Part shown: one piece after another, positions 1-6,069 of the stretch | How positions within the stretch are numbered: position 1 is the stretch's first letter | How the letters are laid out: each line of letters starts with the position of its first letter | DNA from: Bacteroidota bacterium | Lineage (GTDB): Bacteria; Bacteroidota; Bacteroidia; Bacteroidales; Cfx3-03 | Reading direction: 5' to 3' | Length of the DNA stretch: 6,084 bases | NCBI GenBank assembly: GCA_030706265.1 | Contig: JAUZOX010000178.1 | Location: 1 to 6,084, forward strand | Notes under the pieces: generated by a model | What the model was told of the DNA's origin: nothing | Seen by the model: the letters and a program-made list of their open reading frames with translations, nothing else | Database searches by the model: none | Made by a program: the position numbers and the translations under genes

Positions 1-885
1 GATCTTTATTTTTCGGAACTAAGGCCCCCCGTATTTACTACCCTTGGTCTTGACGGGCCATTGCTGAAACAAAGTACCGTCCTACTGAAGGCCTGTGAAA
101 CGGATTGGCTTTTATGGAATAAGCAACCCGAATATGCCAAAACAGCCATGGTAATCCGTTCGGAAAGAGAAGCCAAACAATCCGGAGCCGTACTCATCAA
201 AAAACAGATGGGGTCCGGAAGATTGCTTGTGACGACCCTGCCTTCGGCACCACGCCTCGCCAAAGCCGAAAAGGCAGTACGCACCATCCTCACCAACATA
301 GGCATTCCGTTGGGGATGGGCAGTGACTCCGGTAAGCCTTTGTTAAAGAGCGGCGGGATTGTCCGCACGCTCCTGTGTGGCAGCTTCCCGATCGATTCTT
401 TACGTGACGGGGCCAATCGTAATTTTGTCGATCCTGCCTCCGGAGAAACGATAAGAGCAGGTGCCACGGTCGATGGTAAACCCTGGTCCATGGTTTATGC
501 AGAAAGTGGATTGATCGACTTTACGAAAGAAAAGATAAACGGCCCTCAAAACAATGCGGTGGCCTATTTAAGTTTTTGGGTGTCCAGTCCCAGGGATCTG
601 TCCGATCTTCTGATCGAGCCCAACATCCCCATAGTGAACATGGAAGTAGCCGCCGACGATGCGGTTCAGGTTTGGTTGAATGGGAAATTAATTGTCAGCA
701 ACATCCGTATCGGAAATATAGATGGAGGAAAGGCAAAATCAGAAGCCTTAAAATTGCACCAGGGGTGGAATCATTTTCTCATTAAGGTCATCCAGATTGG
801 AGGTGAATGGAAATTTACAGGCCGTTTAACCTGCAACCAACCCGATTTCCTTTCTGAAATGGAATCGGCCCTGTCCAAGCCCTAA
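1..885 (+). CDS. Glycoside hydrolase, probably GH2/beta-galactosidase-like, C-terminal part (5' truncated by window edge)
   Basis: The frame is open from base 1 to the TAA at 883-885 (294 codons), so the true start lies outside the window; the TTG at 61 is internal. No catalytic domain is visible. Fragment residues about 30-105, with CETDWLLWNKQPEYAKTA and GSGRLLVTTL, resemble the amidotransferase-like accessory region after the TIM barrel in large Bacteroidota GH2-type enzymes. Residues about 210-265 carry DDAVQVWLNGK and GWNHFLIKV, typical of a beta-sandwich carbohydrate-binding or PA14-like module at the C terminus of such enzymes. By family, the whole protein would be an exported or periplasmic polysaccharide-degrading enzyme. 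The family is recognised by resemblance from memory, and the exact GH family cannot be fixed without the barrel. This gene is richer in G+C than the genes downstream (bases 241-300 contain 35 G/C of 60). It is not obviously linked in function to them and is separated by 365 nt from the next start. Confidence 0.62.
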   Translation, partial: DLYFSELRPPVFTTLGLDGPLLKQSTVLLKACETDWLLWNKQPEYAKTAMVIRSEREAKQSGAVLIKKQMGSGRLLVTTLPSAPRLAKAEKAVRTILTNIGIPLGMGSDSGKPLLKSGGIVRTLLCGSFPIDSLRDGANRNFVDPASGETIRAGATVDGKPWSMVYAESGLIDFTKEKINGPQNNAVAYLSFWVSSPRDLSDLLIEPNIPIVNMEVAADDAVQVWLNGKLIVSNIRIGNIDGGKAKSEALKLHQGWNHFLIKVIQIGGEWKFTGRLTCNQPDFLSEMESALSKP

Positions 886-1166
886 AGCTTAAAACCGGTT
901 TGTAGAAGGTGCGACTAATTATTTGATTTTACATGCTCATTTCAAAAGTGTACATTCAATTCTGATTACAATTTGAAAGCGACTCATGCTCGAACGTAGT
1001 TATATAAGAGGCTGTCCTAAAAGCCAGTGACACACTCTGGGTTATTTTGAACCTGAGATGTAAATTGCCGTAATATAAAAAATCAAACTAACAGTAGTTG
1101 GATTTCTTATGGTGATTCCGCTGACACAAAACCCGAACCTTCTTATGGAAGATTTAAAACGCTGAA
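886..1166. other. Non-coding stretch between the glycosidase gene and the hipB control region
   Basis: No reading frame here has a plausible start, length or recognisable product on either strand. The only structures seen are a 10-bp palindrome AAACCGGTTT just after the glycosidase stop (892-901), a loose 7-bp inverted repeat (TTTCAAA 940-946, TTTGAAA 972-978), and the insertion-sequence-end-like string described separately at 1008-1023. No convincing rho-independent terminator for the glycosidase gene is visible. Confidence 0.6.
1008..1023. mobile_element. Possible insertion-sequence end (solo terminal-repeat-like string)
   Basis: GAGGCTGTCCTAAAAG resembles the GAGGCTGTCTnAAAAG-type terminal inverted repeats that I remember from IS1182/IS5-like elements in Bacteroidota. 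About 160 nt downstream, the frame opened by the GTG at 1167 reads VFSMMVFKMLFILYI. This is reminiscent of the hydrophobic 'MFKxLxxQ' segment near the N terminus of IS5/IS1182-group transposases. No second inverted repeat, target duplication or intact transposase is present, so at most this is a decayed fragment. Both resemblances are short and recalled rather than searched, and chance is a real alternative. Confidence 0.28.
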
Positions 1167-1181
1167 GTGAAGGTGTTCAGC
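1161..1181. promoter_or_regulatory. Inverted repeat, candidate HipB operator
   Basis: GCTGAA (1161-1166) and TTCAGC (1176-1181) form a perfect 6-bp inverted repeat with a 9-nt spacer, ending 17 nt before the proposed -33 element of the hipB promoter. The geometry is similar to E. coli HipB operators (TATCC-N8-GGATA), but the arms differ in sequence. A dimeric HTH repressor encoded immediately downstream makes an operator plausible. Only one copy of this exact repeat is seen, so support is limited. Confidence 0.3.
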
Positions 1182-1192
1182 ATGATGGTTTT

Positions 1193-1220
1193 TAAAATGT
1201 TGTTTATTTTATACATTTTA
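1193..1220. promoter_or_regulatory. A/T-rich inverted repeat over the hipB promoter, candidate operator
   Basis: TAAAATG (1193-1199) and CATTTTA (1214-1220) are perfect 7-bp inverted arms separated by 14 nt. They bracket the proposed -33 element and most of the promoter spacer. A nested pair, TAAAAT (1193-1198) and ATTTTA (1206-1211), shares the left arm. A repressor bound here would block polymerase, which fits HipB autoregulation. The arms are almost pure A/T, so chance occurrence is fairly likely. Confidence 0.25.
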
Positions 1221-1230
1221 GTTATTTTTG
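1199..1230 (+). promoter_or_regulatory. Bacteroidota-type promoter of the hipB-hipA-AEP helicase operon
   Basis: A -7 element TATTTTTG (1223-1230) matches the Bacteroidota primary-sigma consensus TAnnTTTG. It is preceded by GTTG (1199-1202) as a -33 element with a 20-nt gap, close to the usual spacing. Transcription would begin near 1237, leaving a leader of about 14 nt before the ATG at 1251. This supports the ATG at 1251 as the true hipB start, because the upstream GTG at 1167 would lie outside the transcript. Confidence 0.55.
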
Positions 1231-1250
1231 TAGATAATAAGCAACAAATC

Positions 1251-1544
1251 ATGCAGCCAAAGAAGCAAACCGTGCTCCCAAAGTTTCAAAAAATATTTGA
1301 ACAGATGGGCGAAAATATTAAGTTGGCCAGAAAACGGCGGAACCTGACGACCATACAAGTGGCAGAGCGGGCAGGGATAGATCGTTCCACACTATACCAC
1401 ATTGAAAAAGGAAATCCCAGCGTGTCTATGGGTGCTTATTTTAATGTACTTAGAGTATTAGGGTTGCAGGATGATTTTTTGAAGTTGGCAGCCGATGATG
1501 AATTTGGAAGAAAATTGCAGGATTTGAAATTGATGGGTAAATAA
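1251..1544 (+). CDS. hipB: HipB-like antitoxin / transcriptional repressor (XRE-type HTH)
   Basis: A 97-residue protein, close to the 88 residues of E. coli HipB. Residues 19-74 form a Cro/C1-type helix-turn-helix: the first helix is GENIKLARKRRN, the second TTIQVAERA, then the turn GID and the recognition helix RSTLYHIEKGN. A short basic N-terminal arm (QPKKQT) and a C-terminal tail rich in charged residues flank it. In the family, HipB dimers bind operators upstream of their own operon and bind the HipA kinase to neutralise it. The stop is 3 nt before the hipA ATG, the usual antitoxin-first arrangement. The start at 1251 is preferred over the in-frame GTG at 1167. The longer form would add a hydrophobic stretch (MMVFKMLFILYILVIF) not expected in HipB, and a promoter-like site lies between the two starts. 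Inverted repeats upstream are candidate operators. The family call is secure, and the antitoxin role follows from the neighbouring hipA. Confidence 0.88.
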   Translation: MQPKKQTVLPKFQKIFEQMGENIKLARKRRNLTTIQVAERAGIDRSTLYHIEKGNPSVSMGAYFNVLRVLGLQDDFLKLAADDEFGRKLQDLKLMGK

Positions 1545-1547
1545 ATC

Positions 1548-2795
1548 ATGGCAGGCAAAACCGATATATGGGTTTATGCAGATTGGAAAAGTATGATCTC
1601 ACCAAAATGTATAGGAATATTGTCAGCTCAACAGGCAAAAGGAAGAAAAGCATTTAGTTTTTCTTATGATGCAGACTGGATCAACTCCCAGGAACAATTG
1701 CTGCTTGATCCTGATATTGCCTGGTATAGTGGGCAGCAATATCCTAATGGAAAGGAAAACTTTGGTGTCTTTCTGGATTCTATGCCTGACACGTGGGGCA
1801 GAACACTAATGAAACGGCGGGCGGCATTAAATGCAAAAGAACAGGGTAAGCCAACACCCGTATTGTATGATATTGATTTTCTTTTAGGTGTTCATGATTT
1901 AAGTCGAATGGGTGCTTTACGGTTTAAAAGAGAACCCGATGGCGATTTTCTGGACAACGACCCTGTTTCGCCTACTCCACCTTGGGCTAGTATCCGGGAA
2001 CTACAGCATGCGGCAAAACTGATTGAATCCAATGAAGATACTGTTGAAGTGAGAAAATGGCTTGCCATGCTGATGGCTCCGGGTTCTTCTCTCGGAGGAA
2101 CCAGGCCGAAAGCTAACATACTGGACGAACATGGTCATCCCTGGATAGCCAAATTTCCATCCAGAAACGATACCATAGACAAAGGAGCCTGGGAATATCT
2201 GGCTTATCGTCTTGCTGTTGGTGCCGGCATCGATATGGCTGAATCCCGGATAGAACATATTGCCGGTCCATATCATACTTTTTTCACCAAAAGATTTGAT
2301 AGGGAAAAACAAGACCGAATTCATTTTGCTTCAGCTATGACTATGACTGGCAAAAATGAAGAACTCATCCGAGACATGACACCTTCTTATCTGGATATCG
2401 TAGAATTTATCCAGTTTTCCGGAACAAAGATAGAAGCGGATTTACATCAGTTATGGAGAAGAATGGTTTTCAATATACTAATTTCCAATACTGACGATCA
2501 TTTAAGAAACCATGGGTTCGTCCTTACATCCGAGGGTTGGCGTTTATCTCCCGCTTTTGATATCAATCCTTCAATCGACAAAGTTGGATTGGAATTAAAC
2601 ATTGATATGGATAGCAATTCGCCGGATATTGACCTTGCAAAGAGTGTTGGGGTTTATTTCCGGTTAGGGAAAAAAGAAATGGACCATATCCTGGCAGAAA
2701 TACAATCTGTGGTAATGGGTTGGCAGAAAATAGCAACCGAGATAGGAATATCTCGAAATGAGCAAACGCTAATGGCTACTGCTTTTAGAGTTTAG
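1548..2795 (+). CDS. hipA: HipA-family serine/threonine kinase toxin
   Basis: A 415-residue protein, near the 440 of E. coli HipA and apparently intact. Residues 1-125 look like the HipA N-terminal subdomain (IGILS, FSFSYDADWI, FGVFLDSMPDTWGRTLMKR). The kinase core follows. The Gly-rich loop GSSLGGTRPKAN (179-190) contains S181, aligned by eye with the E. coli autophosphorylation site S150. K202 in WIAKFPS matches the ATP-binding lysine. The catalytic loop NTDDHLRN (314-321) has D316 and N321, equivalent to E. coli D309 and N314. LSPAFD places metal-binding D338 where E. coli has D332. All key residues are therefore present, and an active kinase is expected. In E. coli HipA phosphorylates glutamyl-tRNA synthetase and halts growth; relatives differ in target, so the substrate here is unknown. 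The ATG lies 3 nt after the hipB stop. The stop overlaps a GTG in the next gene's frame, and that gene's preferred ATG is 23 nt on, indicating one operon. Confidence 0.93.
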   Translation: MAGKTDIWVYADWKSMISPKCIGILSAQQAKGRKAFSFSYDADWINSQEQLLLDPDIAWYSGQQYPNGKENFGVFLDSMPDTWGRTLMKRRAALNAKEQGKPTPVLYDIDFLLGVHDLSRMGALRFKREPDGDFLDNDPVSPTPPWASIRELQHAAKLIESNEDTVEVRKWLAMLMAPGSSLGGTRPKANILDEHGHPWIAKFPSRNDTIDKGAWEYLAYRLAVGAGIDMAESRIEHIAGPYHTFFTKRFDREKQDRIHFASAMTMTGKNEELIRDMTPSYLDIVEFIQFSGTKIEADLHQLWRRMVFNILISNTDDHLRNHGFVLTSEGWRLSPAFDINPSIDKVGLELNIDMDSNSPDIDLAKSVGVYFRLGKKEMDHILAEIQSVVMGWQKIATEIGISRNEQTLMATAFRV

Positions 2796-2818
2796 TGGAT
2801 TATTGTTTCAACAAACAA

Positions 2819-5794
2819 ATGGAAAATCTTCAAACAAAAATATCCTTATTCAGGTCCCTTTTCAAAGGGCGTGAAGATGTTTTTGCAACCCGGTGGGAGA
2901 AAGACACAAAAAGCGGCTATACGCCTGCTTACTTTTTCGACCCTTACCGTTTTCGTGCCCATAAAATGAAAGGCGGTACATTTCAAAATTATCCTGACAA
3001 ATCCTATCTCCAACTGACCGATGATCAGATTGCCAAACATTTAAGTGGCGAACAGTTCATTGGTTTGTATCCACTTCTTACAGATAATACCTCATGGTTT
3101 ATTGCTGCCGACTTTGATGAGGGTGATTGGATGACATCCGGTAAAAAGTTTATTCATGCTTGCAATGATGTTTCCTTACCTGCTTATTTTGAACGTTCGC
3201 GTTCTGGTAATGGTGGGCATATTTGGATATTTTTTGATAAGCCATTTTCTGCTTTTAAAACCAGAAGAGTAATCTTATCATTGTTAACTTCATCGGGTAT
3301 TGTATCAGCATTTGATCAGAATACAAGCTTTGACAGGTTATTTCCAAATCAAGACTATCTTTCAGGAAAAGGATTGGGAAACCTCATCGCACTGCCATTA
3401 AATGGTATTTCACTTCAGCAAGGCAACAGTTGTTTTATCGACCCGCTAACTTTACACCCTTATACTGACCAATGGCAATTTCTTCGGCAGATAGAACGGG
3501 TTACAACAGTCCATCTAGAAGAATTGTTTTCCAAGCTATCGAATGATCCACAACCTGAAAATGATAAGGACATACTAAACATTACACTAAAGAATATAAT
3601 TGAACTGAACAGAAATGCCATTGATCCGGTATTATTCCATTTTGTTAAAGAGGAACTGAATTTGCTGAACACAGAATTTATCATCAAAAAGAATAGCGGC
3701 AGGAATACTGTCGGCACAGACCGGTATTTCCGCTTCATTGAAGAACCGGGTAATAAAATCCTCTTGCCTAAAGGATTCATTGGAAAGCTAATCCGCTTTT
3801 GCCGGGAAAATTCGATAGCATATAATTTTATAGACCAACGGAAATTGAATGGTCCGGTTCCCTTTTCATTTCAGGCAACTCTGCGTCCATATCAACAGGA
3901 AAAGATGGCAGCTATCAATAAAAAAGACATGGGCGTTATTGTGGCGCCACCGGGTTCCGGGAAAACGGTAATGGCATTGAAAATTGTGGCCGAAAAACAG
4001 CAGCCAGCATTGATCATTGTTCACAGGAAACAACTTGCCATGCAATGGATGGAACGAATTGAAGCTTTTTTAGGCATTGTACAAAAGGATATTGGCCACA
4101 TTGGACAGGGAAAAACCAGGATCGGAAAACAGATCACCGTAGCCACGATACAAAGCCTTGCCAAAGCTGATTTACAAAATCTCACAGATATATTCGGGCT
4201 TATCATTGTGGATGAATGCCATCACATTCCTGCAGAGACATTCCGCAATACCATTGGCAAATTCAATTCCCGTTATCTTTATGGATTAACCGCAACACCT
4301 TTTAGAAAATACAATGATGGCAGGCTGATCTTTATACACCTGGGTGAGGTGATTGCAGAAATCCGGACCAATGAGCTCTCAGCTTCAAATCGCCCCGACA
4401 TTATTATCCGGAATACACAACTGGAGGTTCCCTTCAACGCAAAAACTGACCGGTTTGAAACTTTATCTAAAATACTGGTACATGATTCAGAAAGAAACAA
4501 GCTTATATTACGGGATGTATTCATTGAATTGAATAAAGGGAAGAAGGTTGTAATCTTAACCGAAAGAAAAGAGCATATTGATACCTTACAACAATATCTT
4601 AAACAGTCGTTTGAAACGATAACGCTCAGTGGTGATGATTCGGAAAGCAGCAGGAATACAAAATGGAAATTATTGAAGGCTGGCAACTACCAGGCATTGA
4701 TCACCACTGGCCAATTTTTTGGAGAAGGATCTGATCTGCAAAATACGCAGTGCTTGTTCCTGGTGTACCCATTCTCTTTTGAGGGCAAGCTGATCCAATA
4801 TATGGGCAGGGTGCAACGTTCTGAAATCAGTCCAACTATTTATGATTACAGGGATATTAAAATAGATTACCTGAATCATATGTTTCTTAAAAGGAATGTT
4901 TATTACCGAAAACTTGAAAAGCAAAGGACCCTATTTGATCTACCAGGCGAAGAAAACATTGACCAACCGAAGCCATTATACGAAGAAATAACCATAGAAA
5001 GAACCGTTAAGGTTAAAATAGAAGACCTGGAATTTCTCTATGGCAGTTTTCAGTTCCGATATAGAATACCGGAATATCCTGAAGAATTGATCTTCGATAT
5101 TGAAAACCTGAATATCCGTCCTGAATTTGAGGTACTGAAACCTTACTTTGAGAAATTCTTTAAATCGAAAACAGTAGCTGTCTTTATAACGGCAATTATC
5201 AATAAACAGAAAACTGTCACTGCTTTGTCTGCAAGCTCATCAGATCTTGAAAAGATGAACAGGGAGGTTGTAGAAAGTGTACGGTTTCGTTTTGTGGAAA
5301 AGAACTTTTTGGGAAAAAGCTTCCCAATAGAACAAAAAGGTTTATATAAAGATCCAGGTATCGGAGTTGGAAACAACATCTATGAATCAGGAGAAGAATT
5401 GCTTTCGGATGTTTTGAGCAAAGGCAATTACAGGCATCAAAGGCAGTTACATTATCTGGCAGAACAGCATGAAGGCAATATATTAAAGATCCGGTTTGTT
5501 TTACGCCCTTTTGCTTTTGTTTTCTTACTTACAGGCAACGAGCAATATCATATTGTCATGGAAACTTTGGATACAGAAGAAGCCACCTACCTCTGGCACT
5601 TCCCCCAAAATATCAATGTTTTAAAACAAGGGATCTTCGAAATAGACTCACAGCTTACCAAAATCCGTAATGAAGGTAGGCAAGTATTCCTTGAAACAAA
5701 GCCAATCAACTTTAGCAGAATATTACATGATTATTCCGATGAACGTAAAGGCTTTGTTTTATGGAAAGATGCATTGGAGGAAATGCTTGTTTAG
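2819..5794 (+). CDS. TOTE-type archaeo-eukaryotic primase fused to SF2 DExH helicase
   Basis: A 991-residue multidomain protein. Residues about 1-235 match the AEP domain of TOTE conflict systems: GRED near the start, metal-binding D98-F-D100, SGNGGHIW with H134, and FPNQDYLSGKGLGNLIALPL (175-194) with D179. These cover the DxD, sxH and hD motifs of an AEP active site. Residues about 350-700 are an SF2 helicase: RPYQQ, Walker A APPGSGKT (K382), DECH (465-468), TATP (491-494), GEGSDL (635-640) and QYMGRVQR (660-667). Residues about 730-991 are unassigned. No HKD phospholipase-D-type nuclease motif is visible anywhere. The Cys-rich knuckle that I remember in clostridial relatives, after the first 35 or so residues, is absent; only five scattered cysteines exist. 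By family it should prime or bind DNA and move along it, probably in conflict with phages or plasmids. The ATG at 2819 is preferred because homologues begin just before the 'slFrsLFkGRedv' segment. An in-frame GTG at 2795, overlapping the hipA stop as TAGTG, would add eight residues and remains possible. Confidence 0.88.
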   Translation: MENLQTKISLFRSLFKGREDVFATRWEKDTKSGYTPAYFFDPYRFRAHKMKGGTFQNYPDKSYLQLTDDQIAKHLSGEQFIGLYPLLTDNTSWFIAADFDEGDWMTSGKKFIHACNDVSLPAYFERSRSGNGGHIWIFFDKPFSAFKTRRVILSLLTSSGIVSAFDQNTSFDRLFPNQDYLSGKGLGNLIALPLNGISLQQGNSCFIDPLTLHPYTDQWQFLRQIERVTTVHLEELFSKLSNDPQPENDKDILNITLKNIIELNRNAIDPVLFHFVKEELNLLNTEFIIKKNSGRNTVGTDRYFRFIEEPGNKILLPKGFIGKLIRFCRENSIAYNFIDQRKLNGPVPFSFQATLRPYQQEKMAAINKKDMGVIVAPPGSGKTVMALKIVAEKQQPALIIVHRKQLAMQWMERIEAFLGIVQKDIGHIGQGKTRIGKQITVATIQSLAKADLQNLTDIFGLIIVDECHHIPAETFRNTIGKFNSRYLYGLTATPFRKYNDGRLIFIHLGEVIAEIRTNELSASNRPDIIIRNTQLEVPFNAKTDRFETLSKILVHDSERNKLILRDVFIELNKGKKVVILTERKEHIDTLQQYLKQSFETITLSGDDSESSRNTKWKLLKAGNYQALITTGQFFGEGSDLQNTQCLFLVYPFSFEGKLIQYMGRVQRSEISPTIYDYRDIKIDYLNHMFLKRNVYYRKLEKQRTLFDLPGEENIDQPKPLYEEITIERTVKVKIEDLEFLYGSFQFRYRIPEYPEELIFDIENLNIRPEFEVLKPYFEKFFKSKTVAVFITAIINKQKTVTALSASSSDLEKMNREVVESVRFRFVEKNFLGKSFPIEQKGLYKDPGIGVGNNIYESGEELLSDVLSKGNYRHQRQLHYLAEQHEGNILKIRFVLRPFAFVFLLTGNEQYHIVMETLDTEEATYLWHFPQNINVLKQGIFEIDSQLTKIRNEGRQVFLETKPINFSRILHDYSDERKGFVLWKDALEEMLV

Positions 5795-5895
5795 ATGGAA
5801 ACCCGGTGGTACTCGAATCTCAAATTTCAATGTATATCAATGAAGTGATCCTTAATCCTCTTTCATTAAAAGTTTTTTATTGGATTTATCAAAAA

Positions 5896-5934
5896 AAAGA
5901 AGCCTTCAAAATCAGGTGATTTGAAGACTTCTTT
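5896..5934. terminator. Bidirectional rho-independent terminator between the operon and tRNA-Arg
   Basis: AAAGAAG-C-CTTCAAA-A-TCA pairs with TGA-TTTGAAG-A-CTTCTTT around a very small GG apex, giving about 17 pairs with one mismatch and one bulge. On the minus strand the hairpin follows the tRNA and is continued by eight U residues (complement of 5891-5898), a textbook terminator for the tRNA transcript. On the plus strand, CTTCTTTATATTT follows, a weaker U-tract that can end the AEP-helicase operon about 100 nt after its stop. Confidence 0.8.
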
Positions 5935-5941
5935 ATATTTC

Positions 5942-6016
5942 TGGTGACCTTACCAGGAATCGAACCTGGATTTAAAGTTTAGGAAACTTCCGTTCTATCC
6001 GTTGAACTATAAGGCC
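5942..6016 (-). tRNA. tRNA-Arg, anticodon CCU, with encoded CCA
   Basis: The minus strand folds as a complete cloverleaf. Acceptor GGCCTTA pairs with TAAGGTC (one G-U at pair 2). The D arm is GTTC/GAAC with loop AACGGATA. The anticodon stem GAAGT/ACTTT holds loop TTCCTAA, giving anticodon CCT (CCU, reading AGG codons for arginine). The variable loop is AAAT, and the T arm CCAGG/CCTGG has loop TTCGATT. The discriminator base is A and CCA is encoded (5944-5942). It converges on the hipBA-AEP operon and is separated from it by the terminator at 5896-5934. The bases before the 5' end (TAGGCC) could pair with the acceptor 5' strand in the precursor, forming the palindrome AGGCCGGCCT, which RNase P processing would remove. 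Confidence 0.96.
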
Positions 6017-6061
6017 GGCCTATTGCTTGATCCAAGGCTTCAACCGATTGTTAAAGCCCTG

Positions 6062-6069
6062 CAAAAGTA
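6062..6069 (-). promoter_or_regulatory. -7 element of the tRNA-Arg promoter
   Basis: On the minus strand, TACTTTTG followed by CA matches the Bacteroidota TAnnTTTG(CA) -7 consensus. It lies 45 nt upstream of the mature tRNA 5' end, so the transcript would start near 6055 with a leader of about 40 nt to be removed by RNase P. The matching -33 element would fall just beyond the right edge of the window and cannot be checked. Confidence 0.6.

Noticed and set aside
6..491. 161-codon open frame on the minus strand inside the glycosidase gene
   Set aside because: It is opposite a well-supported coding frame, shows no recognisable domain and has low-complexity composition typical of an antisense shadow.
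892..901. Palindrome AAACCGGTTT after the glycosidase stop as a terminator
   Set aside because: It has no loop and no following T-run; ten palindromic bases alone do not make a terminator.
940..978. TTTCAAA / TTTGAAA inverted repeat
   Set aside because: Seven A/T-rich bases separated by 25 nt in non-coding DNA is expected by chance and has no promoter next to it.
1167..1250. N-terminal extension of hipB from the GTG at 1167
   Set aside because: It adds a hydrophobic stretch unlike HipB, and a good Bacteroidota promoter lies downstream of that GTG.
886..1250. Direct repeat of the tRNA-Arg 3' end as the left att site
   Set aside because: No run resembling the tRNA T arm or acceptor end was found in this stretch by eye.
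5805..5825. Possible tRNA-like remnant or att copy (GGTGGTACTCGAATC) after the helicase stop
   Set aside because: It contains a TTCGA on the minus strand, but the flanks do not pair as a T stem, and it does not repeat the tRNA-Arg 3' end.
5839..5878. AATGAA-N17-TTCATT followed by a T-run, as the operon terminator
   Set aside because: The stem is only six weak pairs with a long loop. The much stronger hairpin at 5896-5934 explains termination better.
6013..6020. GGCCGGCC palindrome at the tRNA 5' end as a regulatory site
   Set aside because: It is explained by the acceptor stem start next to a fortuitous leader sequence; nothing else supports a binding site.
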